Below are positions 17,569 through 27,118 of a stretch of 64,000 bases of DNA, one piece after another (the first letter of the stretch is position 1; every line of letters begins with the position of its first letter). This stretch comes from QGON01 sp963691905 (lineage in GTDB: Bacteria > Pseudomonadota > Gammaproteobacteria > Chromatiales > Chromatiaceae), in contig OY829891.1 in assembly GCA_963691905.1 (NCBI GenBank), positions 310,001-374,000 of the forward strand, given 5' to 3'. Under the pieces are notes generated by a model that had not been told where the DNA came from, made no database searches, and worked only from the letters and a program-made list of their open reading frames with translations. The position numbers were made by a program, and so were the translations under genes.

Positions 17569-19749
17569 TCAAGTACCCATATTAAATGGAAGGGTAAATT
17601 GGAATTCCGCTCCGCCATCGGCTGGAGTGACAGTGCTGAGTCTACCACCATGGGCGTCGATGATCCCGTAACTGATGGAGAGTCCAAGTCCCATGCCCTC
17701 ACGTTTGCTGGTCACAAAGGGCGCGAACAGCGTATCAATGATATCGGGATTGAGTCCCGGCCCGGTATCCTTGACCGTCACCTGAACCTGATTGTCACGC
17801 AAACCGGTGCGGATGAGCAGTTCGCGGCCCGATTCCGGAGTATTGCCCATCGCCTCAATGGCATTGCGGGCAAGATTAAGGATCACCTGCTCGATCTGTA
17901 TCCGCTGAACGCCAACCCTGGGCACTTCCGGATCGAGATCCAGTTTCACCACCACATCGGCCCTGCGGATCTCCGGGCGAATCAGCACCTCCACGGTCCG
18001 CACCAGATCGTTGATGTCGACCTCAGCACTCTCCAGCGGCTCCTTTTGCACCATACGGCGCAGCTGGCGAATGATCTCTCCCGCCCGTTCTGCCTGTGAA
18101 GCGATTCGGTCCATCACATCTGCACAGACCTGTTTGTTCTGCGAACCGGACTCAAGCATACGGATGCTTGCATGGGCATTGGTTGCAATCGCAGTTAATG
18201 GTTGATTGAGTTCGTGGGCGATACCTGATGCCATCTCACCCAGCGTACTGAGCCGCGCCACCCGCGCCAGCTCATTCTGATGCTGACGTGTTTCATCTTC
18301 CGTCTGCTTGCGCTTGGTGATATCACGAAACACCACTACGCTTCCCAGCGTCTTACCCGATACATCCCGGATCGGCGTACTGGTGTACTCCACGGAAAAA
18401 CTGCTGCCGTCCTTGCGCCAGAAGAGATCATCGGCGACGTGTCTTGGCTGGTTGTCCCGAAACGCCAGGTAGACTGGGCAATCCTTCTGCGCATGTGGGG
18501 TACCATCCGCATGGGTATGGTGCAAAATCTCATGCTGGTTCCGGCCGATGAGATCCTTTTCCTGCCAGCCGGTGATCTCCACCGCAGCACGATTGACGAA
18601 GGTGGAATTGCCCTGAAGATCCACGCCATAGATACCATCAGCCACCGAGTCGAGGATCAGTTCATGCTGCTGCTCCAGTTGTACCTTGGCACTATGCAGT
18701 TCCCGGTTGAGCCGCATCACCCATAGCGTCATGAAGGCCATGAACATAAGAAAAACCAAGCCGCCCAGCAGCCAGTACCAGTAGCGTTTGATGGCGTCCA
18801 ACAGGGTGAAACGCCCCGGCTCCGCATAGGGAGAGAGTGAAAGCTCCTTGAGTAGCTCATGCACCGGCTGATAGTCGAGGGGGATAGTCCACCCGGCATA
18901 TTTTCCGGAGATCGCCGCCGGGTGATCGTGCGGCATGTTCAACAGTGCCACAGCCACCTGTTGAGCCAGATCATTCGCAGTATGGCTGACCTTACTGAAC
19001 GGCCACTCCGGATAGAGCCGGGTGCTGTGGGCAAAAGGAAACTCTGGGCTGGTCAGCGGATTGATGATATGGAACTCATCCAGGTCGATGACCCCGGCAT
19101 TTGCCATGCGCTCCAGAATATCCGTGCGCACCGTACCGACATCCACCTTGCCATCACGCACCGCCATCACCACCCGATCGTGGATGCCACCGAACTCCAG
19201 CCTTTCAAAATCGAGGTAGGGATCCAATCCTGCGGATCTCAACTCGCGCCACGCCATCTGAAAACCACCGAGAGAGGTCGCATCCACCGCCATCAGCGAA
19301 CGTCCGCGCAGGTCTTCGAGATCCTTTATTTCCGCATGATCCCGACGAGTGAACAGTACGCCGCCGAAGATATTGTAGGGCACATCCCCGCGCCGGTTAT
19401 TAAGCGTGGCAATACGTGAGACGCGGAATTTTACTTCCAGATTGACGTAGATACCCGGATTCACCAGGATGAAGTCAACCGCACCCTGCAACACCGCCGG
19501 ATTGACCTCATCGAAGTCGAGGGGAATGATTTCAAACTGCTTTTCCGGGATGGCATTTCCCAGATACTCGGCCGTGGGACGCCAGGCTGCCAGTGTCGCC
19601 TGATCACCGCGGTGGCTCAGCACACCGATACGGACCAGATCCCCTTCGGCACCGGCAGTGCCACAGAAACACCATAGCAGGGACAGCAAAACGAACGGCA
19701 CGATTCTTGAGTGAAATAGCAACACCAGGAAAATCTTCAATCCGCGCAA
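17569..19749 (-). CDS. Sensor histidine kinase with phosphonate/tetrathionate-type binding domain (TtrS-like)
   Basis: A 726-residue membrane kinase. Order: signal segment (about 1-33); a periplasmic PhnD/TtrS-type binding domain (about 38-300; RIGVLSHRGDQATLAAWRPT is typical); one membrane helix (about 325-345); a PAS domain (about 355-475) containing a CPVYLAFRDNQP insert; a HisKA dimerisation helix with GEMASGIAHELNQPL; and an HATPase domain with NLARNAIEAM, VKDTGPGL and GMGLGLSISYG. It would sense an external oxyanion, probably tetrathionate or a related sulfur compound, and phosphorylate the adjacent regulator. Tetrathionate-reductase genes are not nearby, so a role in sulfur oxidation rather than reduction is inferred from the soxB neighbour. 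Confidence 0.88.
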   Translation of the reverse strand: MRGLKIFLVLLFHSRIVPFVLLSLLWCFCGTAGAEGDLVRIGVLSHRGDQATLAAWRPTAEYLGNAIPEKQFEIIPLDFDEVNPAVLQGAVDFILVNPGIYVNLEVKFRVSRIATLNNRRGDVPYNIFGGVLFTRRDHAEIKDLEDLRGRSLMAVDATSLGGFQMAWRELRSAGLDPYLDFERLEFGGIHDRVVMAVRDGKVDVGTVRTDILERMANAGVIDLDEFHIINPLTSPEFPFAHSTRLYPEWPFSKVSHTANDLAQQVAVALLNMPHDHPAAISGKYAGWTIPLDYQPVHELLKELSLSPYAEPGRFTLLDAIKRYWYWLLGGLVFLMFMAFMTLWVMRLNRELHSAKVQLEQQHELILDSVADGIYGVDLQGNSTFVNRAAVEITGWQEKDLIGRNQHEILHHTHADGTPHAQKDCPVYLAFRDNQPRHVADDLFWRKDGSSFSVEYTSTPIRDVSGKTLGSVVVFRDITKRKQTEDETRQHQNELARVARLSTLGEMASGIAHELNQPLTAIATNAHASIRMLESGSQNKQVCADVMDRIASQAERAGEIIRQLRRMVQKEPLESAEVDINDLVRTVEVLIRPEIRRADVVVKLDLDPEVPRVGVQRIQIEQVILNLARNAIEAMGNTPESGRELLIRTGLRDNQVQVTVKDTGPGLNPDIIDTLFAPFVTSKREGMGLGLSISYGIIDAHGGRLSTVTPADGGAEFQFTLPFNMGT

Positions 19750-19779
19750 GTAGAGAAAACCAACACCACGCCTGCCAGG

Positions 19780-20580
19780 TTATTCCGTCAATTTACGTAA
19801 CTTACTGAACAGGCTCTTGCTGTTTTTCTCCTCAGCAAGCGCGACCTCCTCGCGCAGGAGCATCTCTTGCGTCTCCTTTTCACGCTGCTTTTTTTCCATC
19901 TGTAGCCGTTTACGGATTTTTTCCTTCTCTGAGTCAGAAATATCCAAACTATGCAGCTTTTCATGTTTGCGCAGGATAAAATTACCCAGATCATCAAGCC
20001 ATTTCTCGGTAATTTTTTCAGGCTTGTAGAGATGACGCTTGATGGAAAATCCTTCAAAATTCGAGGTGATCATGCGGATGCCACCCTGTTCAGGATCGGC
20101 CTGAAAGAGAAAGATCACTTCAACCTTGACCTGCACCTGAAAGGTGAGGCCGACCGGCCGCTGGTCCATGTCCCTGACCGGCCACTCAGCAAAACGCATC
20201 TGCTGGTTTTCCAGGAAAGACCGTGTCGCATCTGCGTCCGACTTGGGGGTAACCGAAAATTCCAGTTCGTTCTCTGTCGCACAGTTGAAACGCAAACGGA
20301 TAGTTTTGGTCTGATCGGTACTATCCGCGTTGACAATATAATCCTGTTGCCGTAATCCCTGAATTTCCCCATAACCGGGCAGTTCATAAGTACAGCTGAC
20401 ATCCGGGTTGACAAGCTGCAGCTGCTCCGCCAGTTCGCTGAGATAACGCAGGATGGCCCGCATGCGAGGTCGCAGGGCCGACTGGTAGAGGGCTTCCTGC
20501 CTGACCTCAGGCGAGTCCTGTTCGTTATCCGGTTGCTGAAGACGTTCAGCCTCGTGTTTTAATTCATCAAGCAGGGACAT
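19780..20580 (-). CDS. Conserved hypothetical protein with basic coiled-coil tail
   Basis: A 266-residue cytosolic protein without signal peptide or membrane segment. The central part (60-190) is a beta-rich domain (CTYELPGYGEIQGL; LRFNCATENELEF). The C-terminal 70 residues are a charged helical stretch rich in Lys, Glu and Arg (KEKIRKRLQMEKKQREKE) that should form a coiled coil. I do not recognise a named family. It ends 30 bp before the start of the sensor kinase on the same strand, so it may be co-transcribed with it. Function unknown. Confidence 0.75.
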   Translation of the reverse strand: MSLLDELKHEAERLQQPDNEQDSPEVRQEALYQSALRPRMRAILRYLSELAEQLQLVNPDVSCTYELPGYGEIQGLRQQDYIVNADSTDQTKTIRLRFNCATENELEFSVTPKSDADATRSFLENQQMRFAEWPVRDMDQRPVGLTFQVQVKVEVIFLFQADPEQGGIRMITSNFEGFSIKRHLYKPEKITEKWLDDLGNFILRKHEKLHSLDISDSEKEKIRKRLQMEKKQREKETQEMLLREEVALAEEKNSKSLFSKLRKLTE

Positions 20581-20819
20581 GGTGAATCTTCGGTAAAATC
20601 GGTGGTTTCAGTCTTTTCCCTATCGATAATCTCAGGCGTCACTGCCATTCATCCCACCTTATTCATAGCGGGTCCCCATCAGGCTAGGCGATACACCCAC
20701 CTAAATCAAGGATTTCGATTCTCAAGACGTCATACACAGACATCCTACAAAGACAATCTTTTCACGCCCTGCTGCAAAGGGTAGAGTGCCGCTTTTTCCA
20801 CGCAGAGATTCCCTTATCA

Positions 20820-23105
20820 ATGAACAGGATCAGCCAGTCGATCGCCGAAATACTCTCCGTCAGGCAGACCCAGGTCGATGCCACTATCCAATTGCTGGAT
20901 GAGGGCGCTACTGTCCCTTTCATCGCACGCTACCGCAAAGAGGCCACCGGCGGCCTCGACGATGCCCAGTTACGCACACTGTTTGAGCGTCTCGGTTATC
21001 TGCGCGAACTTGAGGCGCGCCGGAAGACCATTCTCTCAAGCATCGAGGAGCAGGAAAAACTCACGCCGGAACTGAAACACGACATCCTGCAAGCCGGCAC
21101 CAAAACCCGGCTGGAAGACCTCTATCTGCCCTATAAACCGAAGCGCCGCACCAAGGCACAGATTGCGCGGGAGGCGGGACTGGAGCCACTGGCACTCTCA
21201 CTGCTGGAAGACCCCAGCCTGTCACCGGAACAAGCGGCAGCTGAATTCATCGATGTGGACAAAGACATCGGGGAGACCAAGGCCGCCCTGGACGGCGCCC
21301 GGCAGATTCTCATGGAACGCTTCGCTGAGGATGCTTCCCTGATCGGCCGGCTGAGAGAGTATATGCGCGATAACGGCCAGCTAAGCGCTACCGTCGTCTC
21401 CGGAAAAGAGCAGAAAGGCGCCAAATTCTCCGACTATTTTGAATACAGTGAGGCGATCAGCAAAATCCCCTCCCACCGTGCCCTGGCGCTATTCCGGGGA
21501 CGCAATGAAGGCGTACTGAGTCTAACCCTTTCGGTTGCTGAGAATCCGGGCGGTGGCCACCCCTGCGAAGGCATGATCTCCAAGGCCAGCTCCATCAGCC
21601 AACAGTCCAGAGCCGCCGATGACTGGCTGCTGGAGACAGTGCGCTGGGCCTGGCGGGTGAAGATCTCCCTCCACCTCGAACTGGAACTGCTCTCTGCACT
21701 GCGGGAACGGGCGGAAGAAGAGGCGATCCGTGTCTTCGCCAGCAACCTTCACGACCTGCTGCTGGCCGCGCCCGCCGGTCCCCGCATCACCATCGGCCTG
21801 GATCCCGGCCTGCGTACCGGCGTCAAGGTGGCAGTGGTGGACAGCACCGGCAAAGCACTGGAGACCGATACCATCTATCCTCATGTCCCACAGAGAAAAT
21901 GGGATCACTCCATGGTCCAGCTTGCGGCATTGGCCCAACGGCACGGGGCCGAACTGGTGGCAATAGGCAACGGCACTGCCTCACGGGAGACCGACAAACT
22001 GGCGGCGGAACTGATGCAGAGGCATCCCGAATTAAAGCTTCAGAGTCTGATGGTCAGCGAAGCAGGCGCCTCTGTCTACTCCGCTTCGGCGCTCGCCTCA
22101 CAGGAATTGCCCGGCATGGATGTCTCCCTGCGCGGTGCGGTTTCCATCGCACGTCGCCTGCAGGATCCTTTGGCGGAACTGGTCAAGATCGATCCCAAAT
22201 CGATCGGCGTCGGCCAATACCAGCACGACGTAAATCAGGGGCGTCTGGTCCGATCCCTCGAAGCCGTGGTGGAAGACTGTGTAAACGCCGTGGGCGTCGA
22301 CGTCAACACCGCTTCCGCTCCCCTGCTGGCACAGGTATCCGGACTCAGCAACACCCTGGCACAGAACATCGTCAGCTTTCGCGACGAGCATGGCGCCTTC
22401 GACAATCGTAAGATGTTGAAGCAGGTACCACGGCTCGGCCCCAAAACCTACGAACAGGCTGCCGGGTTTATGCGCGTGATGAACGGCAGCAACCCGCTGG
22501 ATCGCTCATCGGTACATCCGGAGTCCTATCCGATAGTGAAAAAGATCATCGAGGAGACCGGCTGCCGCATCGAAAATCTGCTGGGCAACCGCGATGAACT
22601 CAAAGCACTGCAACCGGCAAATTTCATCACCGAGAAATTCGGCCTGCCCACGGTGGTGGACATCATCAGTGAACTGGAAAAACCGGGCCGCGACCCCCGC
22701 CCCGATTTCAAGACCGCCAGCTTCAAAGAGGGAGTGGAGAGTCTGCAGGATCTGAAAGCCGAAATGATCCTGGAAGGCGTCATCACCAACGTCACCAACT
22801 TCGGCGCTTTTGTGGACATTGGTGTTCACCAGGATGGACTGGTGCATATCTCCAACCTCTCCAACAAATTCGTCAAGGATCCCCGGGAGGTGGTGAAAAC
22901 CGGTGATCTTGTGAAAGTGAAGGTGCTGGATGTAGACATCCCCCGCCGCCGCATTGGTCTCACCCTGCGCCTTGACGACAAGGCCGAACGCAAACCGGCT
23001 GCAAAACAGCGTCAGGAGATGGCGCATAAACCCCATAAAAAATCCGCTCAGGCGCCAATGGGAAACAGTTTGGCCGCTGCTTTCGCCAAGGCACGCAAGG
23101 TCTGA
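20820..23105 (+). CDS. tex: Transcription accessory protein Tex
   Basis: A 761-residue nucleic-acid-binding protein. In order it has the Tex N-terminal helical domain (LLDEGATVPFIARYRKEATG is diagnostic), a YqgF/RNase-H-like domain (TIGLDPGLRTGVKVAVVDST), two helix-hairpin-helix regions (QVSGLSNTLAQNIVSFRDEH) and an S1 RNA-binding domain (GVITNVTNFGAFVDIGVHQD, about 650-720), ending in a lysine-rich tail. Tex affects transcription and stress or toxin expression in several bacteria. It stands alone, divergent from the upstream unknown gene. Confidence 0.96.
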   Translation: MNRISQSIAEILSVRQTQVDATIQLLDEGATVPFIARYRKEATGGLDDAQLRTLFERLGYLRELEARRKTILSSIEEQEKLTPELKHDILQAGTKTRLEDLYLPYKPKRRTKAQIAREAGLEPLALSLLEDPSLSPEQAAAEFIDVDKDIGETKAALDGARQILMERFAEDASLIGRLREYMRDNGQLSATVVSGKEQKGAKFSDYFEYSEAISKIPSHRALALFRGRNEGVLSLTLSVAENPGGGHPCEGMISKASSISQQSRAADDWLLETVRWAWRVKISLHLELELLSALRERAEEEAIRVFASNLHDLLLAAPAGPRITIGLDPGLRTGVKVAVVDSTGKALETDTIYPHVPQRKWDHSMVQLAALAQRHGAELVAIGNGTASRETDKLAAELMQRHPELKLQSLMVSEAGASVYSASALASQELPGMDVSLRGAVSIARRLQDPLAELVKIDPKSIGVGQYQHDVNQGRLVRSLEAVVEDCVNAVGVDVNTASAPLLAQVSGLSNTLAQNIVSFRDEHGAFDNRKMLKQVPRLGPKTYEQAAGFMRVMNGSNPLDRSSVHPESYPIVKKIIEETGCRIENLLGNRDELKALQPANFITEKFGLPTVVDIISELEKPGRDPRPDFKTASFKEGVESLQDLKAEMILEGVITNVTNFGAFVDIGVHQDGLVHISNLSNKFVKDPREVVKTGDLVKVKVLDVDIPRRRIGLTLRLDDKAERKPAAKQRQEMAHKPHKKSAQAPMGNSLAAAFAKARKV

Positions 23106-23322
23106 GCCCTCTGCATATTTTTAGGCGGGTATCGCTTTCTTGGTTTTTTCAACAAATACGGCTATGGTTGTATGCGTCAACACTATGTCCAATCCCAGAA
23201 AACAATAAGCCTCATGCAGTTTCAACGAACAGCTTAAATAGATCCTGTAGTGCGGAAGAAATGGGTTTAAGGAAACCTTCGATTTTATTTTGCTGGTCCC
23301 ATCGAAACGAGAGGAAGTTCCC

Positions 23323-23877
23323 ATGAAAAAACAGTTTATGTTGAGTTGCTGCATCGCGGCAGGGTTAGGTATAGCCAATATCCAGACAGCAGCCGCCTTC
23401 AATTTTGGCGACGCGATGAGTCCGAATAAATGGATGAGTCCCAACAAGTGGATGAACAATAACAACAATAAAAATAACGACTACAGGGACGAACGGCGGG
23501 ATTATGATGATCGTGAGTACGGTTACGACAGAGGCCCCAACCAAGGGTATGGCGCTCCTCGGGGCCAGGGTTCCTATCCGGGTCAACAGGGTAATTACGC
23601 AGATCCACGACAAGGTGGTTATCAGGGACAGCCACCCCAGGGCATGCCAGGCGGCCAAGGTTATGGAGGGGCACCCCAAGCCGGCGCAGGGGCTCATCAA
23701 TTCAGACCGCAGCCTCAAACCCAGGGTGCGGCCCCTGCCGGAGGGGTACAGGCGCCTCAAGCCGCACCAGCCCAAGGTGCGGGCTACCCACCCGCGGGAG
23801 GTTACTACCCACCACCCAGAGGATATGCACCCGGTTATGGCACACAGCCCTATGGCGCGCCTTACCCGAGGTACTAG
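23323..23877 (+). CDS. Secreted Gly/Pro/Gln/Tyr-rich protein, sulfur-globule-protein-like
   Basis: A 184-residue exported protein: MKKQFMLSCCIAAGLGIANI... is a Sec signal cleaved near TAAA. The mature part begins with a repeated SPNKWM motif, an Asn/Lys-rich stretch and a charged Arg/Asp/Tyr segment. The rest is low-complexity, dominated by Gly, Pro, Gln and Tyr (YGAPRGQGSYPGQQGN; YPPAGGYYPPPRGYAPGYG). This composition resembles sulfur-globule envelope proteins of purple sulfur bacteria and relatives, which coat periplasmic sulfur deposits. It would fit the nearby soxB, but low-complexity similarity is weak evidence. The start at 23323 is supported by GAGAGGAAG; an upstream frame to 23290 is rejected. 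Confidence 0.7.
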   Translation: MKKQFMLSCCIAAGLGIANIQTAAAFNFGDAMSPNKWMSPNKWMNNNNNKNNDYRDERRDYDDREYGYDRGPNQGYGAPRGQGSYPGQQGNYADPRQGGYQGQPPQGMPGGQGYGGAPQAGAGAHQFRPQPQTQGAAPAGGVQAPQAAPAQGAGYPPAGGYYPPPRGYAPGYGTQPYGAPYPRY

Positions 23878-23906
23878 CCTGAACAGCTGATCGTGAATAC
23901 CCTGGT

Positions 23907-23981
23907 GTAGGTCGGGTTAGCGATAGCGTAATCCGACAAGCCTTTGATTTTGTTGGGTTACGCTGCGCTAACCCAACCTAC
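23907..23981. repeat. Palindromic dispersed repeat, GTAGGTCGGGTTAGCG family
   Basis: Almost identical over 75 bp to the element at 6829-6903. It lies between the convergent sulfur-globule-like and ypfJ genes. Confidence 0.85.
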
Positions 23982-24028
23982 ACTTAAGCTTTGCACTTCG
24001 CAGTGAATTTCGGGTTGCAGAATTCCAG

Positions 24029-24949
24029 TCAGAGGGATTTGGCGGAAAAGGTATCGCAATCCTTCAACTGACCACTCTGCATGCCGATCTTGAACCACTT
24101 GACCCGCTGCTTGGAACTGCCGTGGGTAAAGGAGTCGGGACTGACATAACCCTGGGACTGCTTCTGCAGGCGATCATCGCCGATGGCGCTGGCGGCGGTT
24201 AGCCCCTCCTCTACATCACCGGCCTCCAGCAACTGCCGGGAGCGATCCGCATGGTGCGCCCAGATACCGGCCAGGCAGTCGGCCTGAAGCTCCTGTCGTA
24301 CCGATAACTGGTTGGCTTTTACCTCGGCCAAACCCTTCTTCGCCTTCTGCACCTTTTCTGAGACGCCGAGCAGCGTCTGCACATGATGTCCCACCTCGTG
24401 GGCGATCACATAAGCCTGGGCAAAATCACCCGGTGCCTTGAAGCGTTTTTTAAGATCGCTGTAGAAACTGAGGTCGATATAGACCTTCTGATCTGCAGGG
24501 CAGTAGAAGGGCCCCATGGCCGCCTGTCCCAAACCACAGGCGGATTTGACCGCACCGCGAAACAACACCAGCTTGGGCTCTTTGTAACGGCTGCCCTTCT
24601 CACGAAACAGCTTATGCCAGGTCTCCTCGGTATCCGCCAGTACGACAGAGACAAACTGCACCAACTCTCTCTCCTCGGCGCTCTGTTCGATTTGCTGGCT
24701 CTGTTGACCCTGCTCGGGGGAGAGACCCTGCATGCCGCCGCCCAGCAGGCTGTCCAGGTTCCCGCTAAAGAGGCTATAGGCGCCGATGGCCAGTACCGCC
24801 ACCAAACCGCCCTTGAAACCGAACAGCTTGAATACCATCGGCAGCAGGTTGAGCATGCCGCCGCCCCCGCCAAACCCTCGGGCTGAAGGAGCGCGCATAC
24901 CGCGCCGGTCTTCGATATTGCTGCTCTGTCGATTTCCCCGCCAACGCAT
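24029..24949 (-). CDS. ypfJ: Neutral zinc metallopeptidase, YpfJ family
   Basis: A 306-residue membrane-anchored metallopeptidase homologue. The start MRWRGNRQSSNIEDRRG is characteristic, followed by a Gly-rich patch and one membrane helix (about 38-62). The zinc motif HEVGHHVQ lies near residue 184, followed by the ELQADCLAGIWAHH segment with the third ligand. The family is widespread in proteobacteria but its substrate is unknown. It starts 12 nt after the DUF2780 gene stop with GGAG in that gap, so the two form an operon. Confidence 0.92.
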   Translation of the reverse strand: MRWRGNRQSSNIEDRRGMRAPSARGFGGGGGMLNLLPMVFKLFGFKGGLVAVLAIGAYSLFSGNLDSLLGGGMQGLSPEQGQQSQQIEQSAEERELVQFVSVVLADTEETWHKLFREKGSRYKEPKLVLFRGAVKSACGLGQAAMGPFYCPADQKVYIDLSFYSDLKKRFKAPGDFAQAYVIAHEVGHHVQTLLGVSEKVQKAKKGLAEVKANQLSVRQELQADCLAGIWAHHADRSRQLLEAGDVEEGLTAASAIGDDRLQKQSQGYVSPDSFTHGSSKQRVKWFKIGMQSGQLKDCDTFSAKSL

Positions 24950-24961
24950 CGTTTTACTCCA

Positions 24962-25354
24962 TCAGTCGCCCTTCAGAACACCAGCCACCAGTGAACTCAA
25001 TCCATCGCCCCCTTTGGACTGCAGGAAAGAGAGCAGCACGGGGACAAATTTGCCGATCATTCCGGCATCGAGATCCAGTTTGGAGAAACCGCTGACCAGG
25101 GAAGCCATGTTCCCAAGCTCTGAACCGCCCAATGCAGAGGCCACACCGCCCAGCAATCCACCCAAACCACCGGAATCGCCAGCGGGAGCCCCATCGATCA
25201 TGCTTTCGACACCCGGTACCGCATCCGCCACTTTGGAGAAATCCCCCGAGGAGAGCTGATCCTTTACCAAGCCAAGCAACAAACCAGCACCACCTTCAGC
25301 CTGCTGTTGGTTCACGCCGGCACCTGCAATCAATTGTTGAACCAGTTCCATCAT
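24962..25354 (-). CDS. DUF2780-like small protein
   Basis: A 130-residue protein rich in Gly, Ala, Leu and Ser: MMELVQQLIAGAGVNQQQAE, then GGLGGLLGGVASALGG, then FVPVLLSFLQSKGGDGLSSL. This layout matches the DUF2780/VcgC-like family of small helical proteins. No signal peptide or cysteine is present. GGAGG precedes the ATG. First gene of a pair with ypfJ. Role unknown; the DUF937 family is a less likely alternative. Confidence 0.75.
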   Translation of the reverse strand: MMELVQQLIAGAGVNQQQAEGGAGLLLGLVKDQLSSGDFSKVADAVPGVESMIDGAPAGDSGGLGGLLGGVASALGGSELGNMASLVSGFSKLDLDAGMIGKFVPVLLSFLQSKGGDGLSSLVAGVLKGD

Positions 25355-25524
25355 GTTAAAACCTCCGGTATGAGTAACTTACCAGCCGTAGCGACCCTAA
25401 TGACAGGGCCTTGGCCGGTATTCGGATGTCGAGTCTAACCCAGTGATTTGGACCGACCTTGCGAAAAATGTAAACCATTGTTAACTACAATAGCCCGAAA
25501 AGGGCCTGCATCAGGGAACAGACC

Positions 25525-27003
25525 ATGAGTGATAATCAGATCCTGCTCGGTGGAAACGGTGAGGAACAGATCCTTCTCGATGCCGCAATGGCCAACAGGC
25601 ATGGCCTCATTACCGGTGCAACCGGCACCGGTAAGACAGTCACTCTGCAGGTGTTGGCTGAATCCTTCTCCCGTCTCGGGGTGCCTGTTTTTACCGCCGA
25701 CATGAAAGGGGATCTGTCGGGTCTGGCCGGTCGTGGACAAGCCCACCCCAAGGTCACCGAGCGTCTTAAATATATTGCCATCGAAGATCACAATTTTGAA
25801 GCCAATCCGGTAATCTTTTGGGATGTCTACGGCAAACAGGGACACCCGGTACGCACCACCGTCTCCGAGATGGGTCCCACTCTGCTGGCCAACCTGCTGG
25901 AGCTGAACGAGACCCAGGGAGGGGTGCTGCAGATCGTCTTCAGCGTGGCCGATGACGAGGGCCTGTTACTGCTCGACCTGAAGGATCTGCGCTCAATGCT
26001 CAACTGGGTGGCGGACAATGCAAAGGAGCTGGAACGGGAGTATGGCCGAGTTTCGAGACAGAGCGTCGGCGCCATCATGCGCCGCCTGCTGGTATTGGAT
26101 GAGGCTGGCGGCGAGATCTTTTTTGGAGAGCCGGCCATTCGCATCGAACACCTGATGCAGACCGACTTTTCCGGTCGCGGTGTCATCAGCATTCTCGATG
26201 CCACCACCCTCTACCACTCACCCCGCATCTACGCCACCTTCCTGCTTTGGTTGCTCTCCGAACTGATGGAGGAACTGCCGGAACAGGGGGATGCCGACCG
26301 TCCCAAACTGGTCTTCTTTTTTGACGAAGCCCACTTGCTGTTCAGCAAAGCGCCAAAAGCGCTGCTGGAAAAGATTACCCAGGTGGTACGACTGATTCGA
26401 TCCAAGGGCGTGGGTGTCTTTTTCATCACCCAATATCCCAATGATGTGCCCGACGAGGTCATCGGCCAGCTCGGCAACCGCATTCAGCACGCCCTGCGCG
26501 CCTTCACCCCCAGGGACAGGAAGGCGGTCAAGGCCGCCGCCGAGACCTTCCGCCAGAACCCGGCTTTCGATACCGAGGAGGTGATCGGACAGTTGGGTGT
26601 GGGGGAAGCCCTGATCTCAACCCTCAACCACAAGGGTGTTCCGAGCATGGTGGAGCGCACCCTGATGTCGCCCCCCCGCTCCAAGTTCGGCCCGGTGGAT
26701 GAATCAGATAGGGAACGGATCATCAGCCGCTCCCCTCTCAAGAGTAGTTATGACAAACCCCTTGATCGGGAATCAGCCTACGAGATGCTGATCAAACGTG
26801 AGGAAGAGCTGGCCAAACAGCGGGAACAACAGACGCAGGAAGAGAGTGAGGAGAAGGCTCCGAAGAAATCGCGCAGCAGTGGTGGCCGTAAACGTCAGGG
26901 CGTGGGAGAGGCCTTCGTAAAGTCAGTGGCCAGGGCAATCGGCTCCAACCTGGGTCGACAGATCATCCGTGGCATACTTGGCAGTATTATCGGCAAGCGT
27001 TGA
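25525..27003 (+). CDS. yjgR: HerA-like ATPase, YjgR/DUF853 family
   Basis: A 492-residue P-loop ATPase. The Walker A GATGTGKT is at 31-38, Walker B is in KLVFFFDEAHLLF near residue 270, and the DUF853 core (TADMKGDLSGLAG) is clear. The C-terminal 80 residues are charged (REEELAKQREQQTQEESEEK) and end in a hydrophobic segment, IIRGILGSIIGKR. YjgR proteins resemble the HerA/FtsK motor family; their cellular job is not established. AGGGAA lies upstream of the ATG. It is followed within 15 bp by the first palindrome of the REP island. Confidence 0.93.
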   Translation: MSDNQILLGGNGEEQILLDAAMANRHGLITGATGTGKTVTLQVLAESFSRLGVPVFTADMKGDLSGLAGRGQAHPKVTERLKYIAIEDHNFEANPVIFWDVYGKQGHPVRTTVSEMGPTLLANLLELNETQGGVLQIVFSVADDEGLLLLDLKDLRSMLNWVADNAKELEREYGRVSRQSVGAIMRRLLVLDEAGGEIFFGEPAIRIEHLMQTDFSGRGVISILDATTLYHSPRIYATFLLWLLSELMEELPEQGDADRPKLVFFFDEAHLLFSKAPKALLEKITQVVRLIRSKGVGVFFITQYPNDVPDEVIGQLGNRIQHALRAFTPRDRKAVKAAAETFRQNPAFDTEEVIGQLGVGEALISTLNHKGVPSMVERTLMSPPRSKFGPVDESDRERIISRSPLKSSYDKPLDRESAYEMLIKREEELAKQREQQTQEESEEKAPKKSRSSGGRKRQGVGEAFVKSVARAIGSNLGRQIIRGILGSIIGKR

Positions 27004-27017
27004 TGGCTTTAACTCCA

Positions 27018-27115
27018 GGGGTCGGAGTCGAGTCAACTACGAAGTGACACAACCTGAATCGCAACCAGCTTGCTTCATGCCACTCCCCAACAGCCTCGCT
27101 CTCGACTCCGACCCC
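27018..27115. repeat. 98-bp REP palindrome, GGGGTCGGAGTC family (RAYT right flank)
   Basis: The left arm GGGGTCGGAGTCGAGTCAAC and right arm CTCTCGACTCCGACCCC enclose a conserved 60-bp middle. It lies 3 bp from the stop codon of the RAYT gene and has a sister copy of the same length upstream of that gene. Confidence 0.9.
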
Positions 27116-27118
27116 TCC

